From a bacterium (GTDB taxonomy: Bacteria; CAIWAD01): DNA of 64,000 bases. The stretch's first letter is position 1, and every line of letters begins with the position of its first letter. Both the position numbers and the translations under genes were made by a program. The DNA is taken from NCBI GenBank assembly GCA_030685015.1, contig JAUXWS010000087.1, positions 62,001 through 126,000 on the forward strand. The letters run 5' to 3'. Positions 16,158-26,491 of the stretch are shown one piece after another. The notes under the pieces are model-generated. The model was not told the origin of the DNA. It made no database searches and saw nothing but the letters and a program-made list of their open reading frames with translations.

Positions 16158-17203
16158 TGGGAGCTCCCATCGTCAGCCGCAACCCGCCGGCCATCTTCCT
16201 GGTGGGATGCCTCCCCCCACCCGTCGGGGGCGTATCGATCCATGTGCAGAGACTGACGGCTCGACTGGAGGCCGAGGGTCATCGTTGGCGCCTGCTGGAC
16301 GACGGCCGCATTCCACCCCGGCGCCTGCCCCTGCAGCTGGCCAAGGCCCTGCTTGCCGCCCGGCTGGCGGGATTCCGCCTGGTGCACGTGCATAGCGGCA
16401 ATTGGCGCGTGCGCTTTCTTTGCGCCGTGCTGGGCCGCTGGCTCGGTCTGCCCGTCCTGCTGACCATGCACAGTTTCCGGGATCCCGGTAGCGCTCGCAC
16501 TCGACGCCTGGCCCGGACGGCCCTCAAGTGGGCTTCGGGGATCGTGGCCGTCAGCGAGGAGGTGCGCAGCCGGTGCCTGGAGCACGGCGCCCCCGCCGCC
16601 CGCCTGCGGGTCCAGTACGCCTACCTGGACCCGCCTCGCGCTGAGACCGCCACCCTTCCGGACGGCGTCGAGGACTTCCTGCGCGGGCATGGACCGATCC
16701 TGGCGGCCAGCGCCTTCCGTCTGCGTATTCTGCAGGGGCAGGATCTCTACGGCCTGGACCTGCTCATCGACCTGATGCACCAGCTGCGCACCTGGCACAC
16801 CCGGGCCGGCCTGGTCTTCGTCCTGCCGGAGACGGGCCTGCCGGACTATCTGGAACAATGCCAGGCGAAACTTGCCGACCTCGGTCTGGAGAGGGACCTC
16901 CTCATCGTGAGGGAGAGCATCGACTTCACGGCCCTGCTGCGCCGAAGCGACCTGTTGGTGCGGCCCACCACCACGGATGGCGACAGCATCTCCCTGCGCG
17001 AGGCGCTCCACGTCGGGTGCCGGACCCTCGCCAGCGACGCCGTGCCGCGGCCCGCTGGCGTGGCGACCTTCCGTTCGCGGGACCCTGCCCACCTCCTCCA
17101 GCGCTGCCGGGAGGTGCTCGCCGATCCCGCCCCGCCACCTCGTTCCGGCCAGGACGGATGGGCCGGCCTGGCGCAGGCCTACGCGACGGTCATGGATGGC
17201 TGA
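16157..17203 (+). CDS. Glycosyltransferase, GT4-like
   Basis: 348 aa, ATG overlapping the aminotransferase stop. GT-B fold landmarks are the N-terminal FLVGCLPPPVGGVSIHVQRL, with a glycine-rich nucleotide-sugar loop, and the C-terminal RPTTTDGDSISLREALHVGC, equivalent to the E-x7-E motif of GT4 enzymes. It is a predicted cytoplasmic enzyme adding one sugar to the lipid-linked repeat unit. The donor is unknown; the neighbouring WbpE/WbpB/WbpD set makes a diacetamido-uronate a reasonable candidate. Confidence 0.8.
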   Translation: MGAPIVSRNPPAIFLVGCLPPPVGGVSIHVQRLTARLEAEGHRWRLLDDGRIPPRRLPLQLAKALLAARLAGFRLVHVHSGNWRVRFLCAVLGRWLGLPVLLTMHSFRDPGSARTRRLARTALKWASGIVAVSEEVRSRCLEHGAPAARLRVQYAYLDPPRAETATLPDGVEDFLRGHGPILAASAFRLRILQGQDLYGLDLLIDLMHQLRTWHTRAGLVFVLPETGLPDYLEQCQAKLADLGLERDLLIVRESIDFTALLRRSDLLVRPTTTDGDSISLREALHVGCRTLASDAVPRPAGVATFRSRDPAHLLQRCREVLADPAPPPRSGQDGWAGLAQAYATVMDG

Positions 17204-18626
17204 GAGTCTGCGCCAGCGAAGCCTGGCCGGACTGGGCTGGGCCTTCGGGCAGCAGGCGGGCAGCCAGCTCAGCCGTGTCCTCTTCTCCATCCTCCTGGCG
17301 CGCGTGCTGGCGCCGGACGACTACGGCCTGCTGGGGCTTGGCCTGCTCTGCGTGAACTTTCTGCAGATCCTGGCCACCTTCGGGCTTGGCGACGGCCTGA
17401 TCCAGGCCGGCCGCCGGGCCTCGCCCGGGGAGTTGTCCACTCTCTTCCGCCTGCACGCCCTCCTGGCCAGCAGCGCCGCCTTGACCCTCCTGTTGGCCGC
17501 GCCGGCCATCGCGGCCTGGTACCGGCTGGACGGCCTGTCCGACATCCTGCGCCTCCTGGCCCTGACCTTCCTCTTCTCCATCGGCATCGTGGTGCCGCGC
17601 GCGGCCCTGGAGAAGGATCTGCACTTTGAAATCGTCGCCCGGCGGGCGGTGCCCGCCACGGTGGTGAGCGGGCTGCTGGCCCTGGCGGCGGCCCACGCCG
17701 GGTGGGGTGTCTACAGCCTGGTGGTCCTTTCACTGGCGGAACCGGCCATCCTGGCCCTCAGCCTGCTGCCCTGGATCCCGCGCCACCGGCCGGCTCCGCT
17801 GCGGCAGGTGCTTCCTGTGATGCGCTACTCGTGGAAGCTGGCCTTGGCCGGGGTGGTGGGTTTCGCCGGCAAGAACATCGACGCGGTGGTGATCGGCCGC
17901 TGGATCGGCGCGCGGGATCTGGGGCTCTACCAATTGGGCTTCCGCCTGACCCGCCTGCCCAGCCAGAACCTGGCCGCCGTGCTGGACCGCGTGCTCTTTC
18001 CCGCCTACGCCAGCATCCAGGATGATCCGGCCCGCGTGGCGCGGGCCTATGCGCGGGTGCTGCGCGGCATGTCCTGGCTGATGTTCCCGGTCATGACCCT
18101 GGTCGCCGCCTCCTTGGAGTGGGTGGCGCCCCTGCTCTTGACCCACCGCTGGGACGGGGTGGTGCCGGTGATGCAGGTCTTTTGCGCGCTGGCGGTGGTG
18201 CAGACCATGGGCCGCAGCATGAACGCGGTCATTCAAGCCCTGGGCCGCAGCGATGTGGTGCTGGCCTGGGTCTTTCTGGCCGCGCCGCTCAACGTGGCCG
18301 CCGTGGCCATCAGCGCCCGCTGGGGCATCCTGGCGGTGGCGGGGGCCTTGGTGGCGACCCGGCTGGTCATCCAGCTGGGGCAGCAGCACGTCCTCGCCCG
18401 TCTGCTCGGAGTGCCCCACGGCCGCTTGCTGAAAGCGGAGTTTGCCGGCCTGCCCCTAGCCCTGCTGCAGGGGTCCTTCTTTGCGATGGGCGCATGGGCC
18501 GGCTGGCACCCGCTGACGTTGAGCGCACTGGCGGCCGCGGTGGTCCTGATGCCGGCGGGCAGGCTGGTGGCCCGGCGCGGAGTCCGCGGGGCGCTGGCCT
18601 GGCTGACCGGGGACTTCAGCTCGTGA
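17196..18626 (+). CDS. Wzx/WzxC-type lipid-linked oligosaccharide flippase
   Basis: 476 aa from ATG 17196, overlapping the glycosyltransferase by 8 nt. It begins with [19 protein letters not shown] and [17 protein letters not shown], typical of MOP-superfamily polysaccharide exporters, and has about 12-14 hydrophobic segments. The conserved [20 protein letters not shown] occurs mid-protein. It would translocate the undecaprenyl-linked repeat unit across the inner membrane for use by the ligase or polymerase encoded at 38879-40537. Its 3' end overlaps the convergent acetyltransferase gene by 11 bp. Confidence 0.88.
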   Translation: MAESLRQRSLAGLGWAFGQQAGSQLSRVLFSILLARVLAPDDYGLLGLGLLCVNFLQILATFGLGDGLIQAGRRASPGELSTLFRLHALLASSAALTLLLAAPAIAAWYRLDGLSDILRLLALTFLFSIGIVVPRAALEKDLHFEIVARRAVPATVVSGLLALAAAHAGWGVYSLVVLSLAEPAILALSLLPWIPRHRPAPLRQVLPVMRYSWKLALAGVVGFAGKNIDAVVIGRWIGARDLGLYQLGFRLTRLPSQNLAAVLDRVLFPAYASIQDDPARVARAYARVLRGMSWLMFPVMTLVAASLEWVAPLLLTHRWDGVVPVMQVFCALAVVQTMGRSMNAVIQALGRSDVVLAWVFLAAPLNVAAVAISARWGILAVAGALVATRLVIQLGQQHVLARLLGVPHGRLLKAEFAGLPLALLQGSFFAMGAWAGWHPLTLSALAAAVVLMPAGRLVARRGVRGALAWLTGDFSS

Positions 18627-19191
18627 GGCGGGTCTTGCCCCGTCGCAGCCGCAGGGCCACCTTGCCGTCCGTCCCCGATCGCGCCCAGGCGGACACCGTC
18701 TGGCGGATCGCGCCCTCGTCCTCCGCTTCCAGCACGCGTCCGGGTTGGGAGTACTCGGCCAGGTAGTCCTCAACGGAGCAGATCACCTTGGCGGGCACTC
18801 CGCCCACCACGCTGTCCGGCGGCACGTCCCGGGTGACCAGCGCCCCCGCCGCCACCACGCTGCCTCGTCCCACGCGCACCCCTGGCATGATCACCGCCCG
18901 CGTGCCCACGAACACGTCGTCCTCGATGACGATGCGTCCCACCACATTGACCAGGTCCGTGCGCCCGGCCCGGTTGAGCATGGCGATGGCCCCGTCGTGG
19001 TTCAGCAGCAGGGTCCCCGCCGTGAGCCAGACGTTCTCACCGATCTCCGTCAGATGGGGCTCGGCGATGCTGGCGTTGAAAACGGGAAGCCAGGCCGGCG
19101 CGCGCAGACCCCGGCGGCGGTAGCGCTCCAGGGGGGTGAAGCGCAGGCGCTCCCAGGCGGCGGAGGCCCGCTTCAACAGGCGTGTCAGCAT
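18616..19191 (-). CDS. Hexapeptide-repeat acyltransferase (LbH fold)
   Basis: 191 aa. After about 40 residues of basic N-terminus come hexapeptide repeats ([38 protein letters not shown]) and the typical C-terminal turn [24 protein letters not shown]. It is probably an O- or N-acetyltransferase decorating the glycan. It is the last gene of a ten-gene minus-strand block that begins at the RmlD-like gene, and it overlaps the end of the two-domain oxidoreductase by 7 nt. Confidence 0.82.
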   Translation of the reverse strand: MLTRLLKRASAAWERLRFTPLERYRRRGLRAPAWLPVFNASIAEPHLTEIGENVWLTAGTLLLNHDGAIAMLNRAGRTDLVNVVGRIVIEDDVFVGTRAVIMPGVRVGRGSVVAAGALVTRDVPPDSVVGGVPAKVICSVEDYLAEYSQPGRVLEAEDEGAIRQTVSAWARSGTDGKVALRLRRGKTRLTS

Positions 19192-21323
19192 GACTCCTCC
19201 TCTCCCACGCCGTCCAGCCAGTCCTGCAGTTCGATGGCGATGCGGGTGGCGCCCAGGGCCTCCTCCGGTGACATGGCGGGCGGGGCTTCTCCCCGGGCGG
19301 CCTGCAGGAAGGCTGTCAGCCCCGCCGCGTGGCCTTTGTCGGCCTGCTCCCAGCTGCGCGCACCTCCCTTGGCGTCGTGGTGGACCAGGCGGTGGAAGTC
19401 CTCGAGGATCCAGCTCGTCGCGCCGGCATGCACTTCAATGCGTTCCTTCTCCAGGCCGGGGCCGCCTTCGCTCAGGTATTGGATCTGGGCCAGGCTGCCG
19501 TCGGGATAGGACAGCGTGAGCGCGAACTGGTCGACCACACCCGGACTGGCCGCCAGGGCGGGCAGGGCGCGGACCGCGGCCTCCTCCGGCTGTGCGCCGG
19601 CCAGGAAGGAGCAGAAATCGATGAAGTGGCAGCCCTCGCCGATGAGGCGGCCGCCTCCTTCGCCGCGTTGCTGCACCCAGGAGGCGGGCGGAATGCGGCC
19701 GGCATTGATCCGGTAGGTGATGAAGAGGGGTCCGCCGCGTGTCAGGATCCCGTCGCGCAGGCGTCGTGCCAATGGAGCGAAGCGCCGGTTGTAGCCCACC
19801 TGGAAGACCTGCTGGCCGGGAGCAAGTGCCCTCTCCAGCGCCTCGACCTCCTGCCGGCGGATGGCGGCGGGTTTCTCCACGAAGACATGCTTGCCGGCCG
19901 CCAGCGCTTGCAGGCAGAGCTCGGCGTGGCTGTCATGGCGCGTGGCGATGAGCACGGCCTGGACCCCCGCGTCGGCCAGCAGGGGGGCAGGGTCCGTTCC
20001 CGACCAGGGCACCTTGAATTCGGCGGCCAGCTTGCCGGCGGTGAAGCCCCCGCGGGCGACCAGACCGCGCAGTTCCACCTGGGACAGGGCGGCCAGCACG
20101 GGCAGATGGACGCGGGCACAGAAGCCCCCCGCCCCGATCACGGCCAGGCCCAGCCTCCCCTCCCGCGCCACCACCATCGGCAGCGGAAGAGGGTCCTCCG
20201 CCGCGAGCGCCGGGTATTGCAACAGCACGGCCAGGTGTGTCTCCGGTTCGCCCTTGATGCCGTCGAAGGCCTGCACGGCCTGCTCCACGGGGTAGACGCG
20301 CGGCTCCAGCAGGTCGGGGCGCAGGCGTCCGGAGCGCATCAGCTCCAGCACGGCCTGCAGGTTGCGGTTTTCCGTCCACCGGGCATGGGCCGGGGGATAG
20401 TCGCGACCGCGCTGCTCGTAATCCGGGTCGTAGCGGCCGGGTCCGTAGGAGCAGGCGATGCGCAGTTCCACCTCCTTCTCGTAGAAGGGGCTGCGCGGCA
20501 CATCCATCCCCACCGCGCCCACCACCACCACCCGACCACGCTTGCGCACCAGCTCCATCGCCTGGGCCAGCGGGCGGCTCGAGGACGTTCCTGCCGCAAG
20601 CAGCACGAGATCCGCGCCCAGGCCTCCGCTCAGACGCCGCACGGCCTCCGCCACGCCCGCGTCGTCGGCGGGCAGGGCCAGCTCCGCCCCGCAGCGCAGC
20701 GCCGCCTCCAGGCGGCTGGGCAGCAGGTCCAGCCCCACCACGCGGCAACCGTTGGCCGCCAGCAGTTGCACGGCCAGCAAGCCGATGAGGCCCAGGCCCG
20801 TCACCACCACCACCTCGCCCAGGCGCGGCCCGCCCTGGCGGATTCCCTGCAGCGCGATGCTGGCCACGGTAGTCCAGGCGGCGTCGCGGGTGGGAACCCC
20901 CTCGGGCACCGGCGCCACCAGGAGGCGCGGCACGGCCACCACCTCGGCGTGGGCGGCGATGCCCGATCCGGCGCAGGCGACCCGGTCCCCCGGCCGCAGG
21001 TCCTGCACACCCAGGCCGACGGTCAGCACACGGCCCGCGCTGCTGTATCCCACCGCCTGGGCGATGTTGTCCACGTGGGCGGCCTTGCGCCAGAGGTCGC
21101 GCAGGCTGTTGTTGCGCACAGCCTTGAGTCCCTTGCGCAGCAGGTCCCGACGCACCTGCAGCTGCCCGCGCAGGTCGCCGGGCAGCACCAGGCCGCCGGT
21201 CTCCGTGCCCGCGCTGATCAGGCTGAACTCGTTCAGCACCAGCACCTGCCCGGCATCGACCCGCGGGCGGGGCACCTCGCGCACCACCATGCGCTGCTCC
21301 TTGGTCTTGAAGACCTGCTTCAC
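19185..21323 (-). CDS. Two-domain oxidoreductase: zinc-type alcohol dehydrogenase plus Gfo/Idh/MocA
   Basis: 712 aa fusion. Residues about 1-370 form a medium-chain dehydrogenase with [20 protein letters not shown] and the NAD(P) motif [21 protein letters not shown]. Residues about 385-712 form a Gfo/Idh/MocA oxidoreductase with [18 protein letters not shown] and the EKP motif in [17 protein letters not shown]. Such bi-domain proteins occur in exopolysaccharide clusters, but their reaction is not established. The fusion is uninterrupted. The start abuts the deacetylase-like gene (4-nt overlap). Confidence 0.88.
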   Translation of the reverse strand: MKQVFKTKEQRMVVREVPRPRVDAGQVLVLNEFSLISAGTETGGLVLPGDLRGQLQVRRDLLRKGLKAVRNNSLRDLWRKAAHVDNIAQAVGYSSAGRVLTVGLGVQDLRPGDRVACAGSGIAAHAEVVAVPRLLVAPVPEGVPTRDAAWTTVASIALQGIRQGGPRLGEVVVVTGLGLIGLLAVQLLAANGCRVVGLDLLPSRLEAALRCGAELALPADDAGVAEAVRRLSGGLGADLVLLAAGTSSSRPLAQAMELVRKRGRVVVVGAVGMDVPRSPFYEKEVELRIACSYGPGRYDPDYEQRGRDYPPAHARWTENRNLQAVLELMRSGRLRPDLLEPRVYPVEQAVQAFDGIKGEPETHLAVLLQYPALAAEDPLPLPMVVAREGRLGLAVIGAGGFCARVHLPVLAALSQVELRGLVARGGFTAGKLAAEFKVPWSGTDPAPLLADAGVQAVLIATRHDSHAELCLQALAAGKHVFVEKPAAIRRQEVEALERALAPGQQVFQVGYNRRFAPLARRLRDGILTRGGPLFITYRINAGRIPPASWVQQRGEGGGRLIGEGCHFIDFCSFLAGAQPEEAAVRALPALAASPGVVDQFALTLSYPDGSLAQIQYLSEGGPGLEKERIEVHAGATSWILEDFHRLVHHDAKGGARSWEQADKGHAAGLTAFLQAARGEAPPAMSPEEALGATRIAIELQDWLDGVGEEESC

Positions 21324-22507
21324 ACGCGTTCCTCCAGGTGGTAAGTGTCACACGACAGGGGCAGGGGCAAAGCGACGAAGCGACCACGGGCCGTGTCCCG
21401 CACGCGGTGGACCTGTCCGTCTCTGCCGCGCAAGGCGGCCAGGCGGGGATTCCGCACTTCCAGCTCCAGACGATCCAGCCGGTCAACGGCAGACCCTTCC
21501 AGGCGCAGCGTGCCGGCCATGAGGTGCAGGCGCACCCGCTCCCTCAATCGCCAGTGGTCGGCGATTTCGCTGGGATGTGCGTGCCAGTGGGATCGATTCG
21601 CCAGCCGCCGCAACAGCCAGGTCACCGCGGATTGGTCGTCCTGCAGGTTGTTGCGCTGGCGGCGACCGTCCTCGCGACTGGGGGCGATGTGCTCCTGGAT
21701 GGTGAGTGGAAGCCCGGCCTCCTCCAATTGGAGGCATTGCCGCAGCCAGGTGCGCCGCAGAACTTGTCTCTGCCGCCAGCGCAGGGGCCAGCGCTCCATC
21801 TCCTCCCGCAAGTAGGGAGGCAGCACGTTCCCGGCCAGGGTGGTGGGCAACTCAAGCCACGCCCCGCCGGCCCGCCAGCCGGGTGTCAGCTCGGAGCATT
21901 GGGTGTCCGTGTCCTGGATTTGGGAGCGGTTGAACCGTGGGCACCACCAGCGAAATCCACAGGCGGCCACGGCCTCGTCGGAGTGCTCGTTGCTGGCGTA
22001 GCCCGGGTACTTGCCGCCCACAGGCGGACGCATGAACACGCGGTCCCAGATCTCCAGCCCGCGGCGCGTCTCCGCCACCGCCTCCTCCACGCTGGAAAAG
22101 GTGCGGAACTCCTGATCACGGGCAGCGCCTTCCCCGCGGAAGTGGTCCTTGCCGTGGTAGCAGCACTCCACCCGGGGGTGGGCCTCCAACCCGCGCAGGA
22201 ATTCCACCATCTCCGGCCGCTGGGCGATGGAGTGGAAGCGCGACCCCGCCGGCGGGGACGCGAGGGGCTGGCGATTGACCGGGATGAAGAGGCTGATGCG
22301 CAAGTCCGGGAAGGGCTCCAGCAGGGTGCGCTCCACAAAGCGCCAGGCCGAATCTGGACCACGGCCCAGGTTTCCCCAGTCCCGCTCGCGGCCACGGCAG
22401 CCCGGCGCCGGGATCCACACGTCCGCCAGGTCGTCCACCATCAGGTTGAGGGGCGCGGCGGCCCCGCCGGGCCAGCGGGCCACGCGCAGCGCGGTCAGAG
22501 CTTCCAT
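21320..22507 (-). CDS. Polysaccharide deacetylase-like protein (NodB-fold candidate)
   Basis: 395 aa from ATG 22507, overlapping the upstream GNAT gene by 13 nt. It begins with a catalytic-type Asp pair in LNLMVDDLADVWIP, has HPRVECCYHGKDHFRGEG with possible metal His residues, and RPPVGGKYPGYASNEHSD, reminiscent of the FRPPxG motif of NodB-type deacetylases. The C-terminal third is a beta-rich region. It may remove acetyl groups from the glycan. The overall match is partial, so the family call is moderate. Confidence 0.55.
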   Translation of the reverse strand: MEALTALRVARWPGGAAAPLNLMVDDLADVWIPAPGCRGRERDWGNLGRGPDSAWRFVERTLLEPFPDLRISLFIPVNRQPLASPPAGSRFHSIAQRPEMVEFLRGLEAHPRVECCYHGKDHFRGEGAARDQEFRTFSSVEEAVAETRRGLEIWDRVFMRPPVGGKYPGYASNEHSDEAVAACGFRWWCPRFNRSQIQDTDTQCSELTPGWRAGGAWLELPTTLAGNVLPPYLREEMERWPLRWRQRQVLRRTWLRQCLQLEEAGLPLTIQEHIAPSREDGRRQRNNLQDDQSAVTWLLRRLANRSHWHAHPSEIADHWRLRERVRLHLMAGTLRLEGSAVDRLDRLELEVRNPRLAALRGRDGQVHRVRDTARGRFVALPLPLSCDTYHLEERV

Positions 22508-23574
22508 GCGGCCTTCATCCGTCCCAGGGCCCGCACTCCGTCGCGCAGGGCGTTCACCGGCCCGGGACGACGGTGGCGCAGGCGCCACATGCCGCGCACC
22601 TCCGGATTCCACTTGAGCTTGTAGTCCTCCTCGCCGGCCATGAAATCCAGGCGGGTCACGCCCCGGCGGCACAGATCCTCCACCACATCCCAGAGCATCA
22701 GCTTGCCGATGGAGAAGGGAAAGAAGGCCGGGTCGTAGCTGGTGATCCAGTCGAAGAAGGCACCCCGGTGCAGAAAGCCCAGGCGGTAGGCCACCAGCCC
22801 GCCCTCTTCCCGGCAGGTGTAACACGCAAAGGCGCCCCGCTCCGTGGCCAAGCGCCCCACCTTCCCGATGAAGGCGCGGCGGGCCGGATCCAGCAACGAA
22901 CTCTTGTGGCCCTCGGCCTGGAAGCGCAGACGCGACAGCTCCGTCAGCCCGGCCAGGAGCGTCGTGTCGCAGCAGGTCTCCAGCGTCAGCTCCACCACGT
23001 GCCCGACCTCCGCCAGCCGTCGCTTCTTCTTGGCCACATCGTGGCGCAGGTTTTTGCCCACCGCTCTCTCCAGCGCCTCCCAGCCAGGGGAGAGGTCGAG
23101 GAGCGGATTGCCCTCCACCCGCTGCCGCTCCCAGCCCCGGCCTGCGAGCCGCTCCGCCAGGGGAAAGGAGGCCGTCCCTTCGATGAGGGGCAGGAGCCGG
23201 GCTTCATGGACACGCCGGGACGCGTCGTCCAACCAGGCCGCCACCTGCTCCATCGCCTCGCCGTCGCCGTCCCGCACCAGCAAGGGCAGGGCGTCGGTGA
23301 AGCCGTCGCCCGCGGGGCTGAGCACCCGGTGCGAGACGGGGGAGCGGGGGTCACGCTCCCGGCGCTCCCACATCGGCAACAAGGCGCGCACGTCGCGATC
23401 CCGGCGGAAGGCCAGCACCCGGACCCCGTCCGAGGCGAAGTGCTCCAGCCAGACCTCCACCCACCACCGGGTGGTCTGGATGTGGGGGTGCACACCGTCC
23501 TCCGCCAGACGATCCCAGGCATCCGCGCAATCCCCGGCCAAGGGCAGGGGCCACTCCTCACAGATCCAGCTCAT
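22495..23574 (-). CDS. FemAB/CelD-like GNAT acyltransferase
   Basis: 359 aa from ATG 23574, overlapping the next upstream gene by 17 nt. The N-terminal half contains HPHIQTTRWWVEVWLEHF and the C-terminal half has RFQAEGHKSSLLDP, LVAYRLGFLHRGAFFDWITS and LDFMAGEEDYKLKWN. That last DFxxGxExYKxxW pattern is the signature of the BcsL/CelD-type GNAT proteins of EPS clusters. It is a predicted cytoplasmic acyl- or aminoacyl-transferase modifying a sugar. The acyl donor is unknown. Confidence 0.75.
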   Translation of the reverse strand: MSWICEEWPLPLAGDCADAWDRLAEDGVHPHIQTTRWWVEVWLEHFASDGVRVLAFRRDRDVRALLPMWERRERDPRSPVSHRVLSPAGDGFTDALPLLVRDGDGEAMEQVAAWLDDASRRVHEARLLPLIEGTASFPLAERLAGRGWERQRVEGNPLLDLSPGWEALERAVGKNLRHDVAKKKRRLAEVGHVVELTLETCCDTTLLAGLTELSRLRFQAEGHKSSLLDPARRAFIGKVGRLATERGAFACYTCREEGGLVAYRLGFLHRGAFFDWITSYDPAFFPFSIGKLMLWDVVEDLCRRGVTRLDFMAGEEDYKLKWNPEVRGMWRLRHRRPGPVNALRDGVRALGRMKAAWKL

Positions 23575-24151
23575 GCCACTCCACGGGCCGGCGGCGCACC
23601 ATGCGCCAGCCCAGCACCTTGATGATGGTGATGCGCTCCAGGGCCCGGGCCCCCGCCGCCCGCTGGGCACGCAGCGCGGGCGCGTTGCCCAGGTGGACCA
23701 GTCCGTCCAGGGGAGCCAGACCCAGCCGCGCCGCCTCCGCCAGCCGGCGCTCCAGCATGCGCCCATGCAAACCGCGGCCCCGGTGCTCCGGTGCGGTCCA
23801 CGAGTCCAGCAGCACGCCGCCGCCGGGGCCGGGGTCCAGCCGAAGGCCCGTGTTGGGCTCGTCGTAGGCCCCGCGCCAGATCCAGGTGTCGTAGACCAGG
23901 CCGTCGCCGCAGCGGACGCCCAGCCCGGCCTGGCGAGGGTCGGCCAGCCGCTCGGCCACACGCCGGTTGCGTCGGGCGTAGTCCCGATAGCCGCCACGCA
24001 GTTCCTCACCGCGCACCTCGTGGTAGCCATCCGGCAGCGGCTGCACCGCCGGTGGCGCTCCCTCGTGCCGGATGTATAGCCACAGCTGGCGATCCACCAC
24101 CCGGCGCGCCGCGTGACACAACTTTCCCCAGATGGACTTCAGGGCGCTCAT
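23558..24151 (-). CDS. GNAT-family N-acetyltransferase
   Basis: 197 aa from ATG 24151, which overlaps the glycosyltransferase stop (ATGA). The acetyl-CoA binding region is visible as LDSWTAPEHRGRGLHGRML (the R/Q-x-x-G-x-G/A motif A). The following ERRLAEAARLGLAPLDGLVHLGNAPALRAQ resembles the region where a late GNAT strand precedes a conserved Asn. The GFxxxxxxxxIKVLGW-like C-terminus (ITIIKVLGWRM) is also seen. Two GNAT genes in tandem suggest successive acylation of an amino-sugar. Confidence 0.72.
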   Translation of the reverse strand: MSALKSIWGKLCHAARRVVDRQLWLYIRHEGAPPAVQPLPDGYHEVRGEELRGGYRDYARRNRRVAERLADPRQAGLGVRCGDGLVYDTWIWRGAYDEPNTGLRLDPGPGGGVLLDSWTAPEHRGRGLHGRMLERRLAEAARLGLAPLDGLVHLGNAPALRAQRAAGARALERITIIKVLGWRMVRRRPVEWHELDL

Positions 24152-25383
24152 GGTCTCCCCACCGCCCCTCTCAGCACGCCGTCCAGCGTCGCCAGAATGG
24201 CCTCCCGGCGGTAGTCCCGCTCCAACAGCGCTCGTCCCCGGGATCCCATGGCCGCCCGCTCCTCCGGGGACAAGGTGGCGAAGGCGGTCACCATGGCGCG
24301 AATCTCCTCCACGCGACCCGGATGGGCGGTCAGTCCCAGCCCCTCGTCCGCCACCACGCGTTGCAACTCCCCGCCGGCGACGGCGAGGATGGGCTTGCCC
24401 GCCGCCAGGCAGCTCTGGAACTTGGAGGGCACGGTCAGCCGAAAGATGGGCTGGTCGTCCAGACTCACCAGCAGGCCGTCGCTGGCGGCGTAGACCGGCC
24501 CCATCTCCGCCGCCGGGATGCGGCCATGGAAGTCCACGCCGGGCAGTCCCTCCCCCTCCACGCGCCGGCGCAGGTGGGCGGCGTGGGAGCCATCCCCCAC
24601 CAGATGCAGGCGCAGGCGCGCCGCCGTGGGTGCCGGCAGGCCGGCCCAGGCGTCCAGCAGGCGGTCCAGGTTCTGGACCTTGCCCAGGTTCCCGGCGAAG
24701 ACGAGGTGCAGGCGGTCGTCCCGCGCCCAGGGTCGGGGTTCGGTCCGGGCGGGGGGCTCGTCGGCCCAATTGGGGACGAACTCCGCCTGCCGTCCCGCCG
24801 GCAGGAAGGGGGCCAGCGCGTCGCGGAATCCCGCGCAGGAGACCAGCACGCGGGCGGCGGGTCGGTAGCAGAAGCGAACGAAGGCGTTGAGCAGCGCGGC
24901 CCGCGGCGCGCTGCGACGAAAGCCGTAAGCCCAGACGCTGTCCGGCCACAGGTCCTGCGTCCAGATGACAAAGGGCACGGCGCGCCAACGGGCCAGCAGC
25001 ACGGCCGGCAAGGCGCTGGTCAGGGGGCCGGTCTGGAAGGAGAGGACGACATCCGGCCGCGCACCGGCCAGGGCCGCCCGACTGCCGCGCCAGGCAAAAG
25101 CCAGGTAGTTGAGCAGCTTGCGCCGCAGGCTGGCCTCGTAGCCGGTCACGGTGGGCACGCGCGTGACCCGCGCCCCCGCCCAAACCTCGCCGTCCACCCC
25201 GCGGTTGCGCCAGCCGTCGAAGACCCGGCCGTGGGGATAGCTGGGGATCTGGGTGAGCACGCGCACCTGGTGGCCGCGCCCCGCCAGATGCCGCACCAGG
25301 TCGTTGACGCGGAACTCCTCCGGGTGGAAGCGCTCGCTCACGACCAGGATGTGCAGGGGGCTACTGGAGGTCCTGGACTTCAA
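24148..25383 (-). CDS. WbuB-like GT4 glycosyltransferase
   Basis: 411 aa if translation begins at TTG 25383, which has GGTGGA 6 nt upstream and overlaps the epimerase gene by 23 nt. No ATG is found near the conserved start of homology (LHILVVSERFHPEEFRVND). Landmarks are IPSYPHGRVFDGW, TGPLTSALPAVLLA, WTQDLWPDSVWAYG, VFAGNLGKVQNLDRLL and SKFQSCLAAGKPILA. This matches the WbuB/GT4 branch that transfers FucNAc-type sugars in O-antigen clusters. That fits the adjacent UDP-deoxy-HexNAc genes. Confidence 0.82.
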   Translation of the reverse strand: MKSRTSSSPLHILVVSERFHPEEFRVNDLVRHLAGRGHQVRVLTQIPSYPHGRVFDGWRNRGVDGEVWAGARVTRVPTVTGYEASLRRKLLNYLAFAWRGSRAALAGARPDVVLSFQTGPLTSALPAVLLARWRAVPFVIWTQDLWPDSVWAYGFRRSAPRAALLNAFVRFCYRPAARVLVSCAGFRDALAPFLPAGRQAEFVPNWADEPPARTEPRPWARDDRLHLVFAGNLGKVQNLDRLLDAWAGLPAPTAARLRLHLVGDGSHAAHLRRRVEGEGLPGVDFHGRIPAAEMGPVYAASDGLLVSLDDQPIFRLTVPSKFQSCLAAGKPILAVAGGELQRVVADEGLGLTAHPGRVEEIRAMVTAFATLSPEERAAMGSRGRALLERDYRREAILATLDGVLRGAVGRP

Positions 25384-26491
25384 TGCCGTTCCACCGATGC
25401 AGGAGGGGCGTGAGGCCGGTGATGATGCGCGCCACGCGTTCCGAGACATCGCGCACCTGGTAGGCCTCGGGCACCTGGCGTCCCGGGGCGGCGCCGGCAT
25501 CCGTCACCAGGCGCAAGGCCCGCAGCACCACATCCTCCTCCAGGCCGCAGAGCACGATGTTGCCCCCGTCCAGGGCCTCCGGCCGCTCCATGGAATGGCG
25601 CAGCGTCACCGCCGGGAAACCCAGCAGCGCCGCCTCTTCGCTGATGGTTCCGCTGTCGGACAGGACACAGAAGGCCCCCTCCTGCAAACGGACATAGGCC
25701 GGAAAGCCGAAGGGCCGGTGGGTCCGCACGCCTTCCGGCAACGCGCCGCCGCCCAGCTGTTGCAGGCGTTTGGCCGTGCGCGGATGGGTGGAGAGCAGCA
25801 CAGGGCGCCCGAATTCCCGTGCGGCGGCCCCCAATGCCGCCAGGGCACCTTCCAGGCCGCGACGGTTGTCCACGTTCTCCTCGCGGTGCAGGCTGGCCAG
25901 CAGGTAGCCGCCGGGCGTCAGGCCCAGTTCGTCCAGCACGGGACTGGCCTCGATCAGCGGACGATAGTGCTCCAGCACCTCGAGCATGGGGCTGCCCGTG
26001 AGCAGCACCTGGCGTGGCGGCAAGCCCTCGGCCAGCAGGTTGCGCCGGGCGTGTTCGGTGTAGACCAGGTTGACGTCGCAGACATGGTCCACCAGCCGGC
26101 GGTTCACCTCCTCGGGGACGTTGAGGTCGAAGGAGCGGTTGCCCGCCTCCATGTGGAAGACGGGAATGCGCAGGCGGCGGGCCAGCACGCAGCACAGGGC
26201 GCTGTTGGTGTCCCCCAGGACGAGCAGGGCGTCCGGCCGCTCCCGGCGCAGCACCCCCTCGAACTGGATGAAGAGGGTCCCGATCATCCGTCCCAGGCTG
26301 GAAGGATCCGTCGCCAGGAAGTGGTCCGGGCGGCGGAGGGCCAGCTCATCGAAGAAAATCTGGTTCAGTTCATAGTCATGGTTCTGGCCCGTGTGCACCA
26401 GCACGTGGTCCAGACAGGCGTCCAGGCGGACGATGACCCGGGAGAGGCGGATCAACTCGGGCCGCGTGCCCACCACGGTCATCACTTTCAT
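25361..26491 (-). CDS. UDP-N-acetylglucosamine 2-epimerase family (WecB/WbvD/WbpI)
   Basis: 376 aa. It begins MKVMTVVGTRPELIRLSRVI and has LVHTGQNHDYELNQIFFDEL, VPEEVNRRLVDHVCDVNLVYTE-like and LASLHREENVDNRR stretches characteristic of the non-hydrolysing epimerases. It inverts C2 of a UDP-HexNAc. Its gene follows a CapE-type dehydratase (overlap ATGA) and an RmlD-like reductase, so it probably makes the last step of a UDP-L-6-deoxy-HexNAc. WbpI-type action on the diacetamido-uronate is an alternative, and both needs exist in this cluster. Confidence 0.88.
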   Translation of the reverse strand: MKVMTVVGTRPELIRLSRVIVRLDACLDHVLVHTGQNHDYELNQIFFDELALRRPDHFLATDPSSLGRMIGTLFIQFEGVLRRERPDALLVLGDTNSALCCVLARRLRIPVFHMEAGNRSFDLNVPEEVNRRLVDHVCDVNLVYTEHARRNLLAEGLPPRQVLLTGSPMLEVLEHYRPLIEASPVLDELGLTPGGYLLASLHREENVDNRRGLEGALAALGAAAREFGRPVLLSTHPRTAKRLQQLGGGALPEGVRTHRPFGFPAYVRLQEGAFCVLSDSGTISEEAALLGFPAVTLRHSMERPEALDGGNIVLCGLEEDVVLRALRLVTDAGAAPGRQVPEAYQVRDVSERVARIITGLTPLLHRWNGIEVQDLQ

